IMG/VR virus record: IMGVR_UViG_3300022746_000047
Span: 1-30,497 of that record
Length of the DNA stretch: 30,497 nucleotides
Source: a virus
Strand: one strand, 5' to 3'
How positions within the stretch are numbered: the first letter of the stretch is position 1; each line of letters opens with the position of its first letter. The notes below the pieces were generated by a model. The model was not told where the DNA came from, did not search any database, and saw only the letters and a list, made by a program, of their open reading frames with translations. Shown piece after piece: positions 22,401 to 30,497 of the stretch. Position numbers and translations under genes: made by a program.

Positions 22401-25400
22401 GCTGAATTCGATGACTTCGATCCCCCGACCCTGACGGACCCCATCAACTTCGTAGTCGCGGTCCTTGATCAGGATGTCGGCACCACCGATGCCAGCGATG
22501 TGGATGATGATATCCTTGTTTGCGGCCACATCGCTGATCGTCACCTCGGTTGAAGCAACGTCCGTCAGGACCAGGCGGTCGACTTCCACTGTCGACAAGG
22601 CATTGTCTTCAATCGTATCGGCACCATCGCCGCGCGACCAGATGTAGGTGTCTCCGCCGGCACTACCTTTCAGATAATCCAGGCCGGTACCGCCAACCAG
22701 CTTGTCGTTGCCGTCCGATCCGTTCAGCGTGTCGTTCCCGGCGCCGCCATACATGTTCTCGACATAGTTTCCGCGCCCGATGCTTTCAGAGAGGCTCCCT
22801 GCCTGATTGGCCGTTTTCTCCTTGATGTTGTCTAGGCTCCAGATAACACCGTCGCCGAATTTGATGGCTTCAATGCCTTTCGCATCGTTCAAGTTCGCCA
22901 TCTGGCTCTTGACGGTGATATACGCACCGTTCGGAAGATCGATCCGCAGATCATTGGTGAAAACAACGCGTGACAAGGTGACCGACGTGCTCGCCACATC
23001 GGTCAGGACGAGCACATCCGTTTCCAGGCGAGACGTTTCAGAATCGTCGATCACATCGTTCCCATCCCCGGTGGACCAGATGTATTGATCGCTACCTGCC
23101 CCGCCGACCAAAGTATCGTTCCCGGCCATTCCGTGAAAAATCTGGGCGTCGGTCGTAGCAGTCAGTGGAACGGCGATTGTTTCACTCGCGGCCGTCCCGA
23201 AAAGCTCAGACAGGAGCGGCGCCGATGTCGCAACATGATCGTTGCCCACGGCGGTCTTTTCCGAACTTAATGTCAGGGAAGCAATGAACTGATCCTTGGT
23301 GATATAACCCGCAGAGAGATTCTCTTCCCAGATCTGAGTTTCGTCTGCCGTGGGCTGGCGCCCCAGCGCATTGATAAACGCCTGTTCGACAAGAGCAACG
23401 CCGCTCAAGCCTTTCAGCGAATTGCTGGCAATGCCCGCAATATCTCCACTTTCCTGTCGAAGCTTCGCCACAAGATCATCTGGGTTGCTCTTGCCGGTAA
23501 GCAGCAAGTTGGAAAGATAGTCGAGCTCCTGTTCAGTTGCATCACGGTCGTACATAGTGTCGATCAGGCGTTCTGCTATCGACCTGGTGTAGGCAACGTC
23601 CAGACTGCGCTCGAACTGTGCCGGGTTAAGGATCACGTCAAAGTTGTTGCTGGACAGATGACTATTACCTACGACCTGATGTTCAACAGATTCAGAAACT
23701 TCCAACATGATTTGCGCCCGTGTCATCTTGGCAGTGACTGTTGCGCTTGAGTAGAGATTGCGGATTACGTAGTCGAGTTCCTCAAGTGTGGGCGCTCGGC
23801 CGAGAGCGTTCAGATAGATTTGTGTCGCAAATTCAGCACTGTTCTGGCCACCATCCGCGCTGGTGGGATCGATGTAGCGGGTTCCGAACTCCCCTTGAGC
23901 GGTCGTTCCATCTGGACCGACAAGCGCAGCAGCCAGAGCAAGCTTGTCCAACTGGCCATCCTTCACGTAGGCAACCAACTGCTCAACTTCGTTGAAATCC
24001 ATGTTGCGATCGAGAACGGTGTCGTAGATGCGTGCGGCTTCATCAAGAACGCGCGCCTTGTCCTCCGCGTCCAATTGCGCCGTCGTCGTCGTAGACTGGG
24101 TGCGGACTTCGGTGTAGGTGTTATCGCTGCCCGACCATGTATATAAATATTGCCAAGTTGTGGTCATCGTCCAAGTTTCGATCCCGAAGGCGTCAACCTC
24201 GTGCTCGACGATCACGTTTTGGCCGCCGCTAGGGCTGTTTGAACTGCCGGTCCCGGTGCCTGAAAGCGTGATATCGACGCCGTTGTTCCAAGTGTATGAA
24301 CCATTGTTCAGCGCCGAACGGCTAATCGTCTGTTCGTTTCCGCTGCGGGTGATCGTGGTTTCAAGCCCGTCAGCCGAAGTGACAGTCGTGAAGACCTGCC
24401 CTTTCATCCCGCCTGTGTTGTAGGCGGTTTCCGCTTCGACGGTGGAGCCATCGGAGAGAACCCTGCGCTCGATGATCTTGTCCGCAATCCCGTTGCCGTC
24501 GTAATCCTGCCACTCGACTGTTTCGCGGCCATCTGCGCTGATTTCTGTCTGGAAATTCGAGCGCAGATCGCCATTGGCATAAGATGTACGCTGTGTCAGA
24601 CTGCGGCTACCATCAACGTTCAGGACCGTATCGGCTTGCGATGATCCGTCAAAAATTCCGTCGCCGTCGATGTCATATTGTGTAGCCGAATGAAGCCCGT
24701 TCGCAGAGGTGGTTGTCACCGACTTGAAGCTCAAGCGACCACTGCCCGAAGCCTCAATCTTGGTGAAGATCTCGCTTCCATCGATGCCATAGGTCACTTC
24801 GGTGCGACGAAGGAAGTCTACTGCACCATCTGCGTCGACATCAAAGGAATGGCTTGCAAGCAAACCATCAGCGCTGAAACTGCTGGTCACGCGCGCCTCG
24901 ACATTGCCGAGTTGATCCAGATCCCGATAGACCGAAGTCCGGTCGCCGCCAAGGTCGATAACTGTGACGACATCCTGGTCGACGTCGCCATCTCCATCAC
25001 GATCGATCGCAATAGTACGCGTGCGCCCATCGGCGCTGACCGTTTCGACCACCGAGCGCTGCAGGTCCTCGCCGAGACCATAGTTGCGTGTGATCGCGGT
25101 GACCGCCCCATCGGCAGTCTTGACCACTGTGTTGACACGATCTGAAGACACGCCGAGCGTATTGGTTGTGGTTGGCGTGCCGAACGTGTTGCTTTCGTTT
25201 GTCGCAGAAGCCGTAATATAGTTGGCGTAATCAGTCGTCTTGGTTGTGATCAGCCCATCGCCGCTCTGCACTGTAGTGATAGTAGCCAAAAGGTCGCTGA
25301 CCTCATCGAAGCTTTGCTGAACCGTCGTCGTACACCCATCCGAGTTGAGCGTTGTGACGGTTTCGCCACGGGCCTCGAAGAGGCAATCGCCGTCGATATC

Positions 25401-28400
25401 CAGCTTCGTGGTCTGTTGGAGCCCATCATCGCTTGTGATGATATCGGCCGCGGCCACCAACACATTGCTGCCGTTGTGATAGGCTACCATGCGGCTGACG
25501 GTTCCGTCGCTACCAAGGACCGTTACCTCTCTCGATTGAAGGTCGATCCGGCCATCCGCGTTGCGATCAACAGAGGCATCTCGTGTCAGCCCGTCCGCCG
25601 AAACGCTTCTCGTCTGATGCGCCTCCAGCACGCCTCCCATCGAATACAGGTCGGTCGTCGTCGCAACGCTCCCGTCGCCCAGAAGTGTCGAAACGGACGA
25701 TCGATCCGTCGATCCGTCCCCATCGAGATCAATCGTCGTCGTGACAGTCCGACGATCTGCGCTGGTCACTATAACTTGCCGGTCGATCAGGCTGTTGTCG
25801 GCTGAGCGATGTTCAAGCGTTTCGGTCACGACACCCGTTGTCACCACGCCTTTTGTCGAAACCGTCCTAAGATCGGTGGTGCCATTCCCGTCAAGATCGT
25901 CTAGCCGCGTGACGGTCAGCCCATCGTCACTGGTGGTCACAGTCGAACTTGCATAGGCTGCGCTGTTCAGGCCACGCCCAGTATCGGTTTCGCTCACCGA
26001 TCCATCGGCATTCAGGACACGAAGCACTTCTGCCCGGCGCTCGAATTGAGCGTCCCCGTCCCGATCCCATTCATGTGTGACCGCAAGTCCGTTCGCGCTG
26101 ATAGTCCTGCGCTCCTGGCTGACCAGGGCACCCGTTTCGGTGGTGTCTATTGCGGTTTCGGTCACCGTGCCATCGTTCGCGACGCTTCGGCTGGTCTGCC
26201 GATCCACCTGGCCATCGCCATTGAGGTCTGCCGAGACAATCGTCAATCGCCCGTCATCCGAAATCGTGGTGGTCGTCTTTTCGCGTAACAGACCCGCAAG
26301 ATCGCGAAGTTCGCCAACGACCTGAGTTCCTCCGTCCGCGAGGAGGGTCGTGGTCTTCGTCAGGACCAAGTCATAGTCATTGTCGCCATCGGCGTCCGAG
26401 CGCTGGATGGTCACCAGCCCGTCATCGCTGACCACTGTCTGGCTCCGCGCCAGAATCTGGCCGTTCGCGTTCTTGACCAGTTCAGTCGTGGTTTGACTGC
26501 CGTTGATGTTAAGAACTGTAGTTGAGGTCGTGGTCCGATCAAACACCCCGTCGCCGTTCAAATCCGACTGCGTCGTGGTAACCAGGCCGTCGTCGCTTGT
26601 GTTGATGACGGTAAGGACCCGGTTGCTGCCATCGCCGTTGTTGACGTCCTGCGTGCGCGTCTCGCTTCCATTGGCATTCAGAACAGTCGACCCAGCCATG
26701 ACCGTTTCGAAAACGCCATCGCCGTCCGCGTCGAGGCTCGTATTCTGGACGAGGCCATTGGCGCTGATCGTGTTGATGGATTTCGAGACAATGGCGCCAT
26801 TCGCCGCAAAGGTGGTGTCCGTAACTGTCGAAGCACCGTCACTGCCCTCGACGGTCTGCACCAAACGGTCTGTGTGGCCATCGCCATCAGCGTCCGTGGC
26901 AACAGTTTTCGTCCGCCGGTCAGCGCTTTCGACAATCGTCGTTCGCCCCGTCAATGTCGTTCCGTTCCCAGCATAGCTTGAGACGGTGCGTGTCACACTC
27001 CCATCGCCGCCAAGGGCCCGGACTTCGACCGTCTGACTGTCAAAATCTCCGTCAAAGTCGATGTCGACCTTGTGCGATACCGCCAGCCCGTCGGCACTGG
27101 TCACCGTCACCTCGCGCGACCGCTGACTTCCATCCTGGTTCGTGAGCTCAAGAACCCGCGTCGCCACCCCGCCCGAAACCGTGGTCACATCCGAAACCGC
27201 CGTATCGGTATCGCCGTCGCCGTCCGCATCGACCCTGGTCGTCGTCGTCAACCCATCGGCACTCGTCACCGCAATGCTTTTCGCCCTGACCGACCCATCC
27301 GCATTCCGCACCCAAACCGTCTCGGTCCGCGCCCCGGTCCCGGCAGCCACCGTCACCGACTTCACCAGATCCGTCGCCTGCAACACCCCATCCTGGTTCT
27401 GATCCACCCAGGTCTCGGCCGCTACCTTGTCGGCACCAAGGGTCTCCTTCACCATGCTCCGGACCGAGCCATCCGTGTTCGTCGCCGTCACCGTCCGGAC
27501 CCGGCTGCCATCGCCATTGATCACCGTCTTGTCCAGCGTCACCAGGTCGGTATCCCCGTCGCCGTCCACATCCCGGCTGGCCGTCCTGGTCAGCGCATCC
27601 GCCGACTGCACCACCGTCGACGCCGACCGGACCGAGCCATCGCCGTTCTTCACCGTCACGACCGAGGTTGTCACCGCCCCCGCCGCCCCGGTGATCGAGG
27701 TTTCCTCCAACCGGTCCACGTCCCCGTCGCCGTCCAGATCACTCGCGACCGTGCGGACCTTGCCATTGGCGCTGACAGTCTCCGTCTCTCCCGCCCGTAA
27801 GGACGTGTCGCCGTTGCGGACCGTCATCACCTCGGTCCGGCTCAAATTCCCCGCCACCGTGATCGTGTGCCCAACTACCGTCTCGGCCACGCCATTCCCG
27901 TCGCGGTCCGTGCCTTCTGTCCGCACCTGCCCGCCCGCCGAAACCGTCTCGCTCCGGCTATGGATCAACGTCCCGTTCGCCGCCAGCTCGCTCAGCACTT
28001 CCGTCCGGCTGCCATCGGTGTTCGTCGTCCAGACCTCGCGCTGATCGAACCAGCCGCCCCCGGTCGAGTCCCTCTCGATCGTGATCACCTTCCCATCCGC
28101 GCTCGTGGTCGTCACGGTCCTGTTCGCGATGATCCCAGCAGTGACATCGCTACCCAGCCGGTTCACCAGTGTCTCGACCTTGCTGCCGTCGCCGTTCGTG
28201 ACCGTTTGAATCCGCTGCGACCGGTCGTTCACCCCGTCGCCATTCTCGTCCCACAGCCGCAGGATATCGTCGCCCGACGGGCTGGTGACCGTAATGATCC
28301 GGAACGCCGCCCCGCCATCCGCGTCATAGCCGGTCTGCGTCACCACCCGGTTCACCCCGTTGGTGCCGACCGTCTCCACCACCCGGTGCCCCGCCGCTTC

Positions 28401-30053
28401 GGCCACGAGGGCCGCGTTCGCCACTGTCCCCGTCGTCCCGTTCGCGCGAGTGAACGTGGTCTGCCCGGTGATGGTGGACCCATCCGGCAGCCCGATGTTC
28501 ACCGCATTGGCGGTCAAGTTGATCGCGGTGATCCCCAGTTCCGCTAGGCTCTTGACGGTGGTCGAGCCATCCGCATTCGTCACCAGCACCTTGAACTTCG
28601 CGAAATCGGCATCCGCCGCCGTCAACTTGCCGTCGCCGTTTGAGTCAAAGACCGACCGGATCGCCTCCATGTCCCCCGTCGCCGTCGGGTCCCATTCGGT
28701 GAAGACATACTGCCGCGCTTCGGTGATCGCATTGCGGCCATCCGGGTCGAAGAACAGCACCCCATCCCCGGCCCCCGCCCAAGAAGTCCGGTGCGAAAGG
28801 CCGTCCTTACCCGCCACGAACGCAGAGGACTTGTCGAATTCGGTGATCTTCACCCCATCGCCGTCAAGGTCGAGGAGGATGGGACGGCGACCCTCGGTCG
28901 CGGTCGGGTCATCTTTCGGATTTGCCGCTTGGCCAGAGTCGGCCCCGCCCCCGCCGCCGCCCGTTACCGAAGTCGCTGTCTGAGTCTTGCCACCAGAAGA
29001 GTAGGTCGTCTTATATGTCGTCCTGCCGGTGACTGTGCTGCTTGCTCCGCCGGACGTGTTCGCCGCCTGACCAGCGTCCGCGCCGCCTCCGCCAGATCCG
29101 TTGATGTATGAGGTCGTCTGGGTCGTACCGCCTGACGTGTAGGTTACGGTCGAGGTGGCGCCAATCGCAGTGTTCCCTTCCGGGGCACTGTCATAAAGCC
29201 CTCCCTCATAGCCAACGTATTCCCTTAATATTCTGTCGGGATACGTGTTTGGATCGCCATCGTTGTCAAAAACAATTTGAGTCACCTTGGCGTCAAATCG
29301 TGAGTCATCTGGTGACAGATCAACCGGGATGACCCTTGTCTCAGTGGTTACTGTTGGTATGTATCCTCTTGGTGTGGGGTGCCCAAGTGGGTCCGATGCG
29401 GTCTTAGAAATAACCACGTAGGTTCCGGAGGCAGGAGCGCCGCTTCCAACAAAATTAATATCGAATCCGACGCCGTAGCCTCCAGCTTGCAATGCGGTAT
29501 ATGTTTCGCCTATTGTCTTTGCAATTGACTCCTTAATAGTGCCTAAAAAAGTGTCAGAATTTATTTCGAAGTCAAAATTCTCCTGAGTCGGTCTAATTTC
29601 TCCTTCTACTGAAATTACTGTGACAGTCGTTCTTACAGTATTTCCTGATACAACTGTGGTCGTCGTTTTGGTGGAAATGACCTCCATTTTGCCCTTAATG
29701 GCGGCAGAAGTTTTGCCCCACACGAATGAATTCGGTATATCCCGTGCGTCAAGCGCAACCATACCTTCTGTATCATAATAGCTGTGCTTTATGACGACCC
29801 GAGTGGCGCCGGTCGCTTTAGCATCGGCGACACTGGACTCGAGTGTTACCGTGCCAGTCAAGCCACTATTAACAACCTCTTTTGCAAGAGCCGCTGCGAT
29901 TTTCTCTACGGTGAATACGCTTCCGCCGCCTGATGTCATATGGCTTTCCATATCTACATACGCAGCATCTCCCGAACCCTCCAGCCAGTGGTCGATTGCG
30001 GCGTCAACATCCAAGTCATTAATCGGATCATTCGGCGTTCCCAGAGTTGCCAC
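19455..30053 (-). CDS. Giant RTX protein with EF-hand-like repeats, DUF4214-like and RTX domains
   Basis: A 3532-aa protein from a GTG with GGGAG upstream. Residues 1-290 are unique and AT-richer. Two G-rich repeats ending A-D-(A/S)-G-Q-A-A-N follow near 300-375, then R-R-P-I-L-L-D-L-D-G-D-G-V with D-S-N-G-D-G-K-L-T. Residues about 590-1860 hold some 23 repeats of about 55 aa, each with S-A-D-G-L/S-D-D-G-L and a D-x-D-G-D-G-x-x-D loop. Residues about 1990-2270 have DUF4214-like helices (Y-L-N-A-L-G-R-A-P-T and I-N-A-L-G-R-Q-P-T). Seven RTX/HCBP-related blocks (G-S-D-T-Y-I-W, I-x-F-A-D-G-x-x-W) and two final G-N-D-x-L sets follow, ending D-F-L-F-A. It is likely a calcium-binding type I secreted adhesin or surface-layer-type protein. 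No transporter is in the window. Confidence 0.9.
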   Translation of the reverse strand: MATLGTPNDPINDLDVDAAIDHWLEGSGDAAYVDMESHMTSGGGSVFTVEKIAAALAKEVVNSGLTGTVTLESSVADAKATGATRVVIKHSYYDTEGMVALDARDIPNSFVWGKTSAAIKGKMEVISTKTTTTVVSGNTVRTTVTVISVEGEIRPTQENFDFEINSDTFLGTIKESIAKTIGETYTALQAGGYGVGFDINFVGSGAPASGTYVVISKTASDPLGHPTPRGYIPTVTTETRVIPVDLSPDDSRFDAKVTQIVFDNDGDPNTYPDRILREYVGYEGGLYDSAPEGNTAIGATSTVTYTSGGTTQTTSYINGSGGGGADAGQAANTSGGASSTVTGRTTYKTTYSSGGKTQTATSVTGGGGGGADSGQAANPKDDPTATEGRRPILLDLDGDGVKITEFDKSSAFVAGKDGLSHRTSWAGAGDGVLFFDPDGRNAITEARQYVFTEWDPTATGDMEAIRSVFDSNGDGKLTAADADFAKFKVLVTNADGSTTVKSLAELGITAINLTANAVNIGLPDGSTITGQTTFTRANGTTGTVANAALVAEAAGHRVVETVGTNGVNRVVTQTGYDADGGAAFRIITVTSPSGDDILRLWDENGDGVNDRSQRIQTVTNGDGSKVETLVNRLGSDVTAGIIANRTVTTTSADGKVITIERDSTGGGWFDQREVWTTNTDGSRTEVLSELAANGTLIHSRSETVSAGGQVRTEGTDRDGNGVAETVVGHTITVAGNLSRTEVMTVRNGDTSLRAGETETVSANGKVRTVASDLDGDGDVDRLEETSITGAAGAVTTSVVTVKNGDGSVRSASTVVQSADALTRTASRDVDGDGDTDLVTLDKTVINGDGSRVRTVTATNTDGSVRSMVKETLGADKVAAETWVDQNQDGVLQATDLVKSVTVAAGTGARTETVWVRNADGSVRAKSIAVTSADGLTTTTRVDADGDGDTDTAVSDVTTVSGGVATRVLELTNQDGSQRSREVTVTSADGLAVSHKVDIDFDGDFDSQTVEVRALGGDGSVTRTVSSYAGNGTTLTGRTTIVESADRRTKTVATDADGDGHTDRLVQTVEGSDGASTVTDTTFAANGAIVSKSINTISANGLVQNTSLDADGDGVFETVMAGSTVLNANGSETRTQDVNNGDGSNRVLTVINTSDDGLVTTTQSDLNGDGVFDRTTTSTTVLNINGSQTTTELVKNANGQILARSQTVVSDDGLVTIQRSDADGDNDYDLVLTKTTTLLADGGTQVVGELRDLAGLLREKTTTTISDDGRLTIVSADLNGDGQVDRQTSRSVANDGTVTETAIDTTETGALVSQERRTISANGLAVTHEWDRDGDAQFERRAEVLRVLNADGSVSETDTGRGLNSAAYASSTVTTSDDGLTVTRLDDLDGNGTTDLRTVSTKGVVTTGVVTETLEHRSADNSLIDRQVIVTSADRRTVTTTIDLDGDGSTDRSSVSTLLGDGSVATTTDLYSMGGVLEAHQTRSVSADGLTRDASVDRNADGRIDLQSREVTVLGSDGTVSRMVAYHNGSNVLVAAADIITSDDGLQQTTKLDIDGDCLFEARGETVTTLNSDGCTTTVQQSFDEVSDLLATITTVQSGDGLITTKTTDYANYITASATNESNTFGTPTTTNTLGVSSDRVNTVVKTADGAVTAITRNYGLGEDLQRSVVETVSADGRTRTIAIDRDGDGDVDQDVVTVIDLGGDRTSVYRDLDQLGNVEARVTSSFSADGLLASHSFDVDADGAVDFLRRTEVTYGIDGSEIFTKIEASGSGRLSFKSVTTTSANGLHSATQYDIDGDGIFDGSSQADTVLNVDGSRSLTQRTSYANGDLRSNFQTEISADGRETVEWQDYDGNGIADKIIERRVLSDGSTVEAETAYNTGGMKGQVFTTVTSADGLETTITRSGNEQTISRSALNNGSYTWNNGVDITLSGTGTGSSNSPSGGQNVIVEHEVDAFGIETWTMTTTWQYLYTWSGSDNTYTEVRTQSTTTTAQLDAEDKARVLDEAARIYDTVLDRNMDFNEVEQLVAYVKDGQLDKLALAAALVGPDGTTAQGEFGTRYIDPTSADGGQNSAEFATQIYLNALGRAPTLEELDYVIRNLYSSATVTAKMTRAQIMLEVSESVEHQVVGNSHLSSNNFDVILNPAQFERSLDVAYTRSIAERLIDTMYDRDATEQELDYLSNLLLTGKSNPDDLVAKLRQESGDIAGIASNSLKGLSGVALVEQAFINALGRQPTADETQIWEENLSAGYITKDQFIASLTLSSEKTAVGNDHVATSAPLLSELFGTAASETIAVPLTATTDAQIFHGMAGNDTLVGGAGSDQYIWSTGDGNDVIDDSETSRLETDVLVLTDVASTSVTLSRVVFTNDLRIDLPNGAYITVKSQMANLNDAKGIEAIKFGDGVIWSLDNIKEKTANQAGSLSESIGRGNYVENMYGGAGNDTLNGSDGNDKLVGGTGLDYLKGSAGGDTYIWSRGDGADTIEDNALSTVEVDRLVLTDVASTEVTISDVAANKDIIIHIAGIGGADILIKDRDYEVDGVRQGRGIEVIEFSDGVIWTLTEIMDRGALVGDSGAQNYSGTAFEDHYVGNGGNDTLIGQGGDDTLDGGTGDDILKGGNGSDTYNWRIGDGNDTIRDDDSTTHETDVLILEGVSSSSVALKRVSGSSDLLVDIGGEIITVINRFSTTSNANSGIEEIRFGDGVIWTLDDIWARTKVIGTVNSDVLNGTDFIDNIYGGDGADTISAGKNDDLLVGGKGGDILDGGAGNDRFEWSTGDGNDVLSDTGTTMSEVDTLVLNGMASSAATLTKSGTDLLIAVGGETITVKNRFNSNGDGRGVELIAFADGVTMEVLANPVGIISTTGWGAGDTLNGWAFSDIISGNGGADVIDAKAGDDTLIGGDGNDTVKGGVGSDTYVWTRRDDSDLIDDSGQSRTETDTLVLTDVQSPTDVSLKRMQGSNDLLVSINGSTAVITINNRFASVSGEVSGYGIEKIVFADGTEWTLDEILAHTNLTGTSAADALTGTVYADNIQGGGGNDTISTGDGDDILEGGTGADMLRGQENSDTYIWSIGGGNDTIDDTSSTSVSLDKLVLKNVNPGQVVLSHASGSNNLMITIGSEVITVLNRFSNPSNTYGIEVIEFADGTVWNLDAILANTQMTGTVGSETLTGSGYADNMYGLAGSDTLNGGNGDDHLVGGTDIDSLVGGNGSDSYVWTKGDGSDTINDGGASVTELDRLVLTNVASTEVGSTVSLIRNSGTSEIQLTVTGTSSEVITIKNQMGNIAESKGIEVIEFSDGVVWTLEDILDHVKVLGTSSANTLSGTAHDDNIYGLAGNDALSGSDGDDLLVGGMGADTLNGGQGVDTASYRDATQGVQVDLGLATAQTGTAGGEQVGDVLSNIEALEGSAYADILKGDANSNDLTGLAGNDTLLGKDGYDRLNGGEGNDSLDGGIGADLLTGGIGSDRFVFADAAFGDDEITDFEDGIDLISFASVIADSFEDLTISGNGTADVFIEVAGQSVHLYGAAPITLSANDFLFA
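19630..23150 (-). repeat. RTX / HCBP-related block array
   Basis: Seven blocks of about 110 aa, each with G-G-x-G-N-D-x-L RTX nonapeptides, a G-S-D-T-Y-x-W, D-x-L-x-L-x-D-V, an I-T-V-x-N-R-F and an I-x-F-A-D-G-V-I-W, then two terminal RTX sets. RTX nonapeptides bind calcium and fold outside the cell. Confidence 0.85.
24450..28310 (-). repeat. Tandem array of ~55-aa EF-hand-like repeats inside the RTX gene
   Basis: About 23 copies of a unit of close to 165 bp. One full unit is exactly 55 codons between successive T-S-A-D-G-L segments. Each has a calcium-loop motif of the form D-x-D-G-D-G-x-x-D and a downstream N-x-D-G-S. Two copies are degenerate in the loop. The 27-28.3 kb side is visibly more GC-rich and uniform, while the 24.5-27 kb side is more diverged. 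Confidence 0.8.
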
Positions 30054-30056
30054 AAT

Positions 30057-30383
30057 CTACTCCCCCACTTCAAAGTTTTTATAAATTATTTCACCAGACA
30101 AGGCGAAGACAATATCGACGTGCAGTGTTCCGTCTTTGAGATCTACTCTGCATAGAAAAGTCATAACCCCCTCAGAATCTACATTGTTGGTCGTCACATC
30201 ATAGACATGGTCGGGAATCAGATCGCAGAGCCTAACATCCGACATCGGCTGAAGTCCTTCATCTAAAATGTAGGATTCCAACTCCTCCAGTCCTTGACTG
30301 CGCATCGAATTTTCGGATGGGGGCCACATGGTTAGTAGCAGAACGGTCGAAAAAGCCGCCAGTAGGATCATCTTCCATTTCAT
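30057..30383 (-). CDS. Small exported or membrane-anchored protein upstream of RTX gene
   Basis: A 108-aa protein starting M-K-W-K-M-I-L-L-A-A-F-S-T-V-L-L-L, an N-terminal signal or anchor without a lipobox Cys. The mature part has two Cys (C-D-L-I-P-D and F-L-C-R-V-D-L) that could form a disulfide, and strand-rich D-G-T-L-H-V-D-I-V-F-A-L-S-G-E-I-I-Y. The stop lies three nt before the RTX GTG, so the two are very likely co-transcribed. AAGGA lies 10 nt before the ATG. It may be a periplasmic helper of the RTX protein; family not recognised. DNA here is AT-richer than the phage part. Confidence 0.65.
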   Translation of the reverse strand: MKWKMILLAAFSTVLLLTMWPPSENSMRSQGLEELESYILDEGLQPMSDVRLCDLIPDHVYDVTTNNVDSEGVMTFLCRVDLKDGTLHVDIVFALSGEIIYKNFEVGE

Positions 30384-30395
30384 TCCGGTAAATCC

Positions 30396-30497
30396 TTACT
30401 CCGCCTCTTGCTTTGAATGGTACAGCGCAGCGTGGTCACTACCCCCTGCCCCCACGAGAGAGCCGACCATCCCGTGCACCGCCTTGGCCTGTCCAAT
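30396..30497 (-). CDS. C-terminal end of an upstream ORF (partial)
   Basis: The minus strand is open from the right edge to TAA at 30396-30398, encoding 33 residues (I-G-Q-A-K-A-V-H-G-M-V-G-S-L-V-G-A-G-G, ending H-S-K-Q-E-A-E). It ends 12 nt before the 108-aa gene, suggesting the same operon. Family unknown; it is too short to identify and could be a chance open frame. Confidence 0.45.
   Translation of the reverse strand: MGQAKAVHGMVGSLVGAGGSDHAALYHSKQEAE

Noticed and set aside
24450-28310. CRISPR-like regular repeats
   Set aside because: The periodicity is about 165 bp in coding sequence with diverged copies that translate to a clear protein repeat, not short identical direct repeats with unique spacers.

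Overview
The window is high-GC alphaproteobacterial DNA. Gene content and order fit a Rhodobacterales-type prophage (inference from style and gene order; no marker gene is present). It holds the tail, lysis and tail-fibre half of a long-tailed phage, read on the + strand (about 621-19093). A convergent minus-strand locus (about 30497-19455) follows, dominated by one giant RTX secreted protein.

Region 1 (1-1367): a minus-strand RHH antitoxin/ParE-like toxin pair cut by the left edge, a tail-terminator-like gene on +, and a minus-strand gene for a two-helix membrane protein. The minus-strand genes look like morons inside the late operon. Region 2 (1368-9704) is a siphovirus tail module in lambda V-G-GT-H-M-L-K-J order: tube protein, tail assembly chaperone with a clear A AAA AAC -1 slippery site and a frameshifted T domain, 819-aa tape measure, two minor tail proteins, a NlpC/P60-like protein and a J-like tip protein. 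Region 3 (9704-12771): an S74-type fibre protein, a holin-like protein, a small unknown ORF, a strong hairpin terminator, a Cys/His endolysin with a peptidoglycan-binding domain and C-terminal membrane anchor, overlapping Rz/Rz1-like spanins, and a small unknown. Region 4 (12775-16137): a collagen-like ORF, a 546-aa tail fibre, a second S74 fibre protein and an unknown 300-aa protein.

Region 5 (16137-19093) is the most unusual part. Four genes in overlapping or near-overlapping order encode a 2OG-Fe(II) oxygenase-like protein, a 104-residue fibre-like Gly-rich protein ending in alternating cysteines (N-C-N-C-A-C-R-C at the extreme C-terminus), a second 2OG-Fe(II) oxygenase-like protein with an HxD motif, and a radical SAM/SPASM protein with all expected cysteines. 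This looks like a RiPP-style maturation cassette joined to a phage tail-fibre operon. I infer that the Cys tail of the small protein is the substrate.

Region 6: about 360 bp with little content separates the phage operon from the convergent locus. The RTX gene (3532 aa, GTG start) has an AT-richer N-terminus, a DLDGDG-type domain, about 23 tandem repeats of about 55 residues each carrying an EF-hand-like DxDGDGxxD loop, DUF4214-like helical repeats, then seven RTX/HCBP-related blocks and a type I secretion-like C-terminus. Two small genes lie tightly upstream: a 108-aa exported or membrane-anchored protein and the tail end of another ORF. No secretion genes are in the window.
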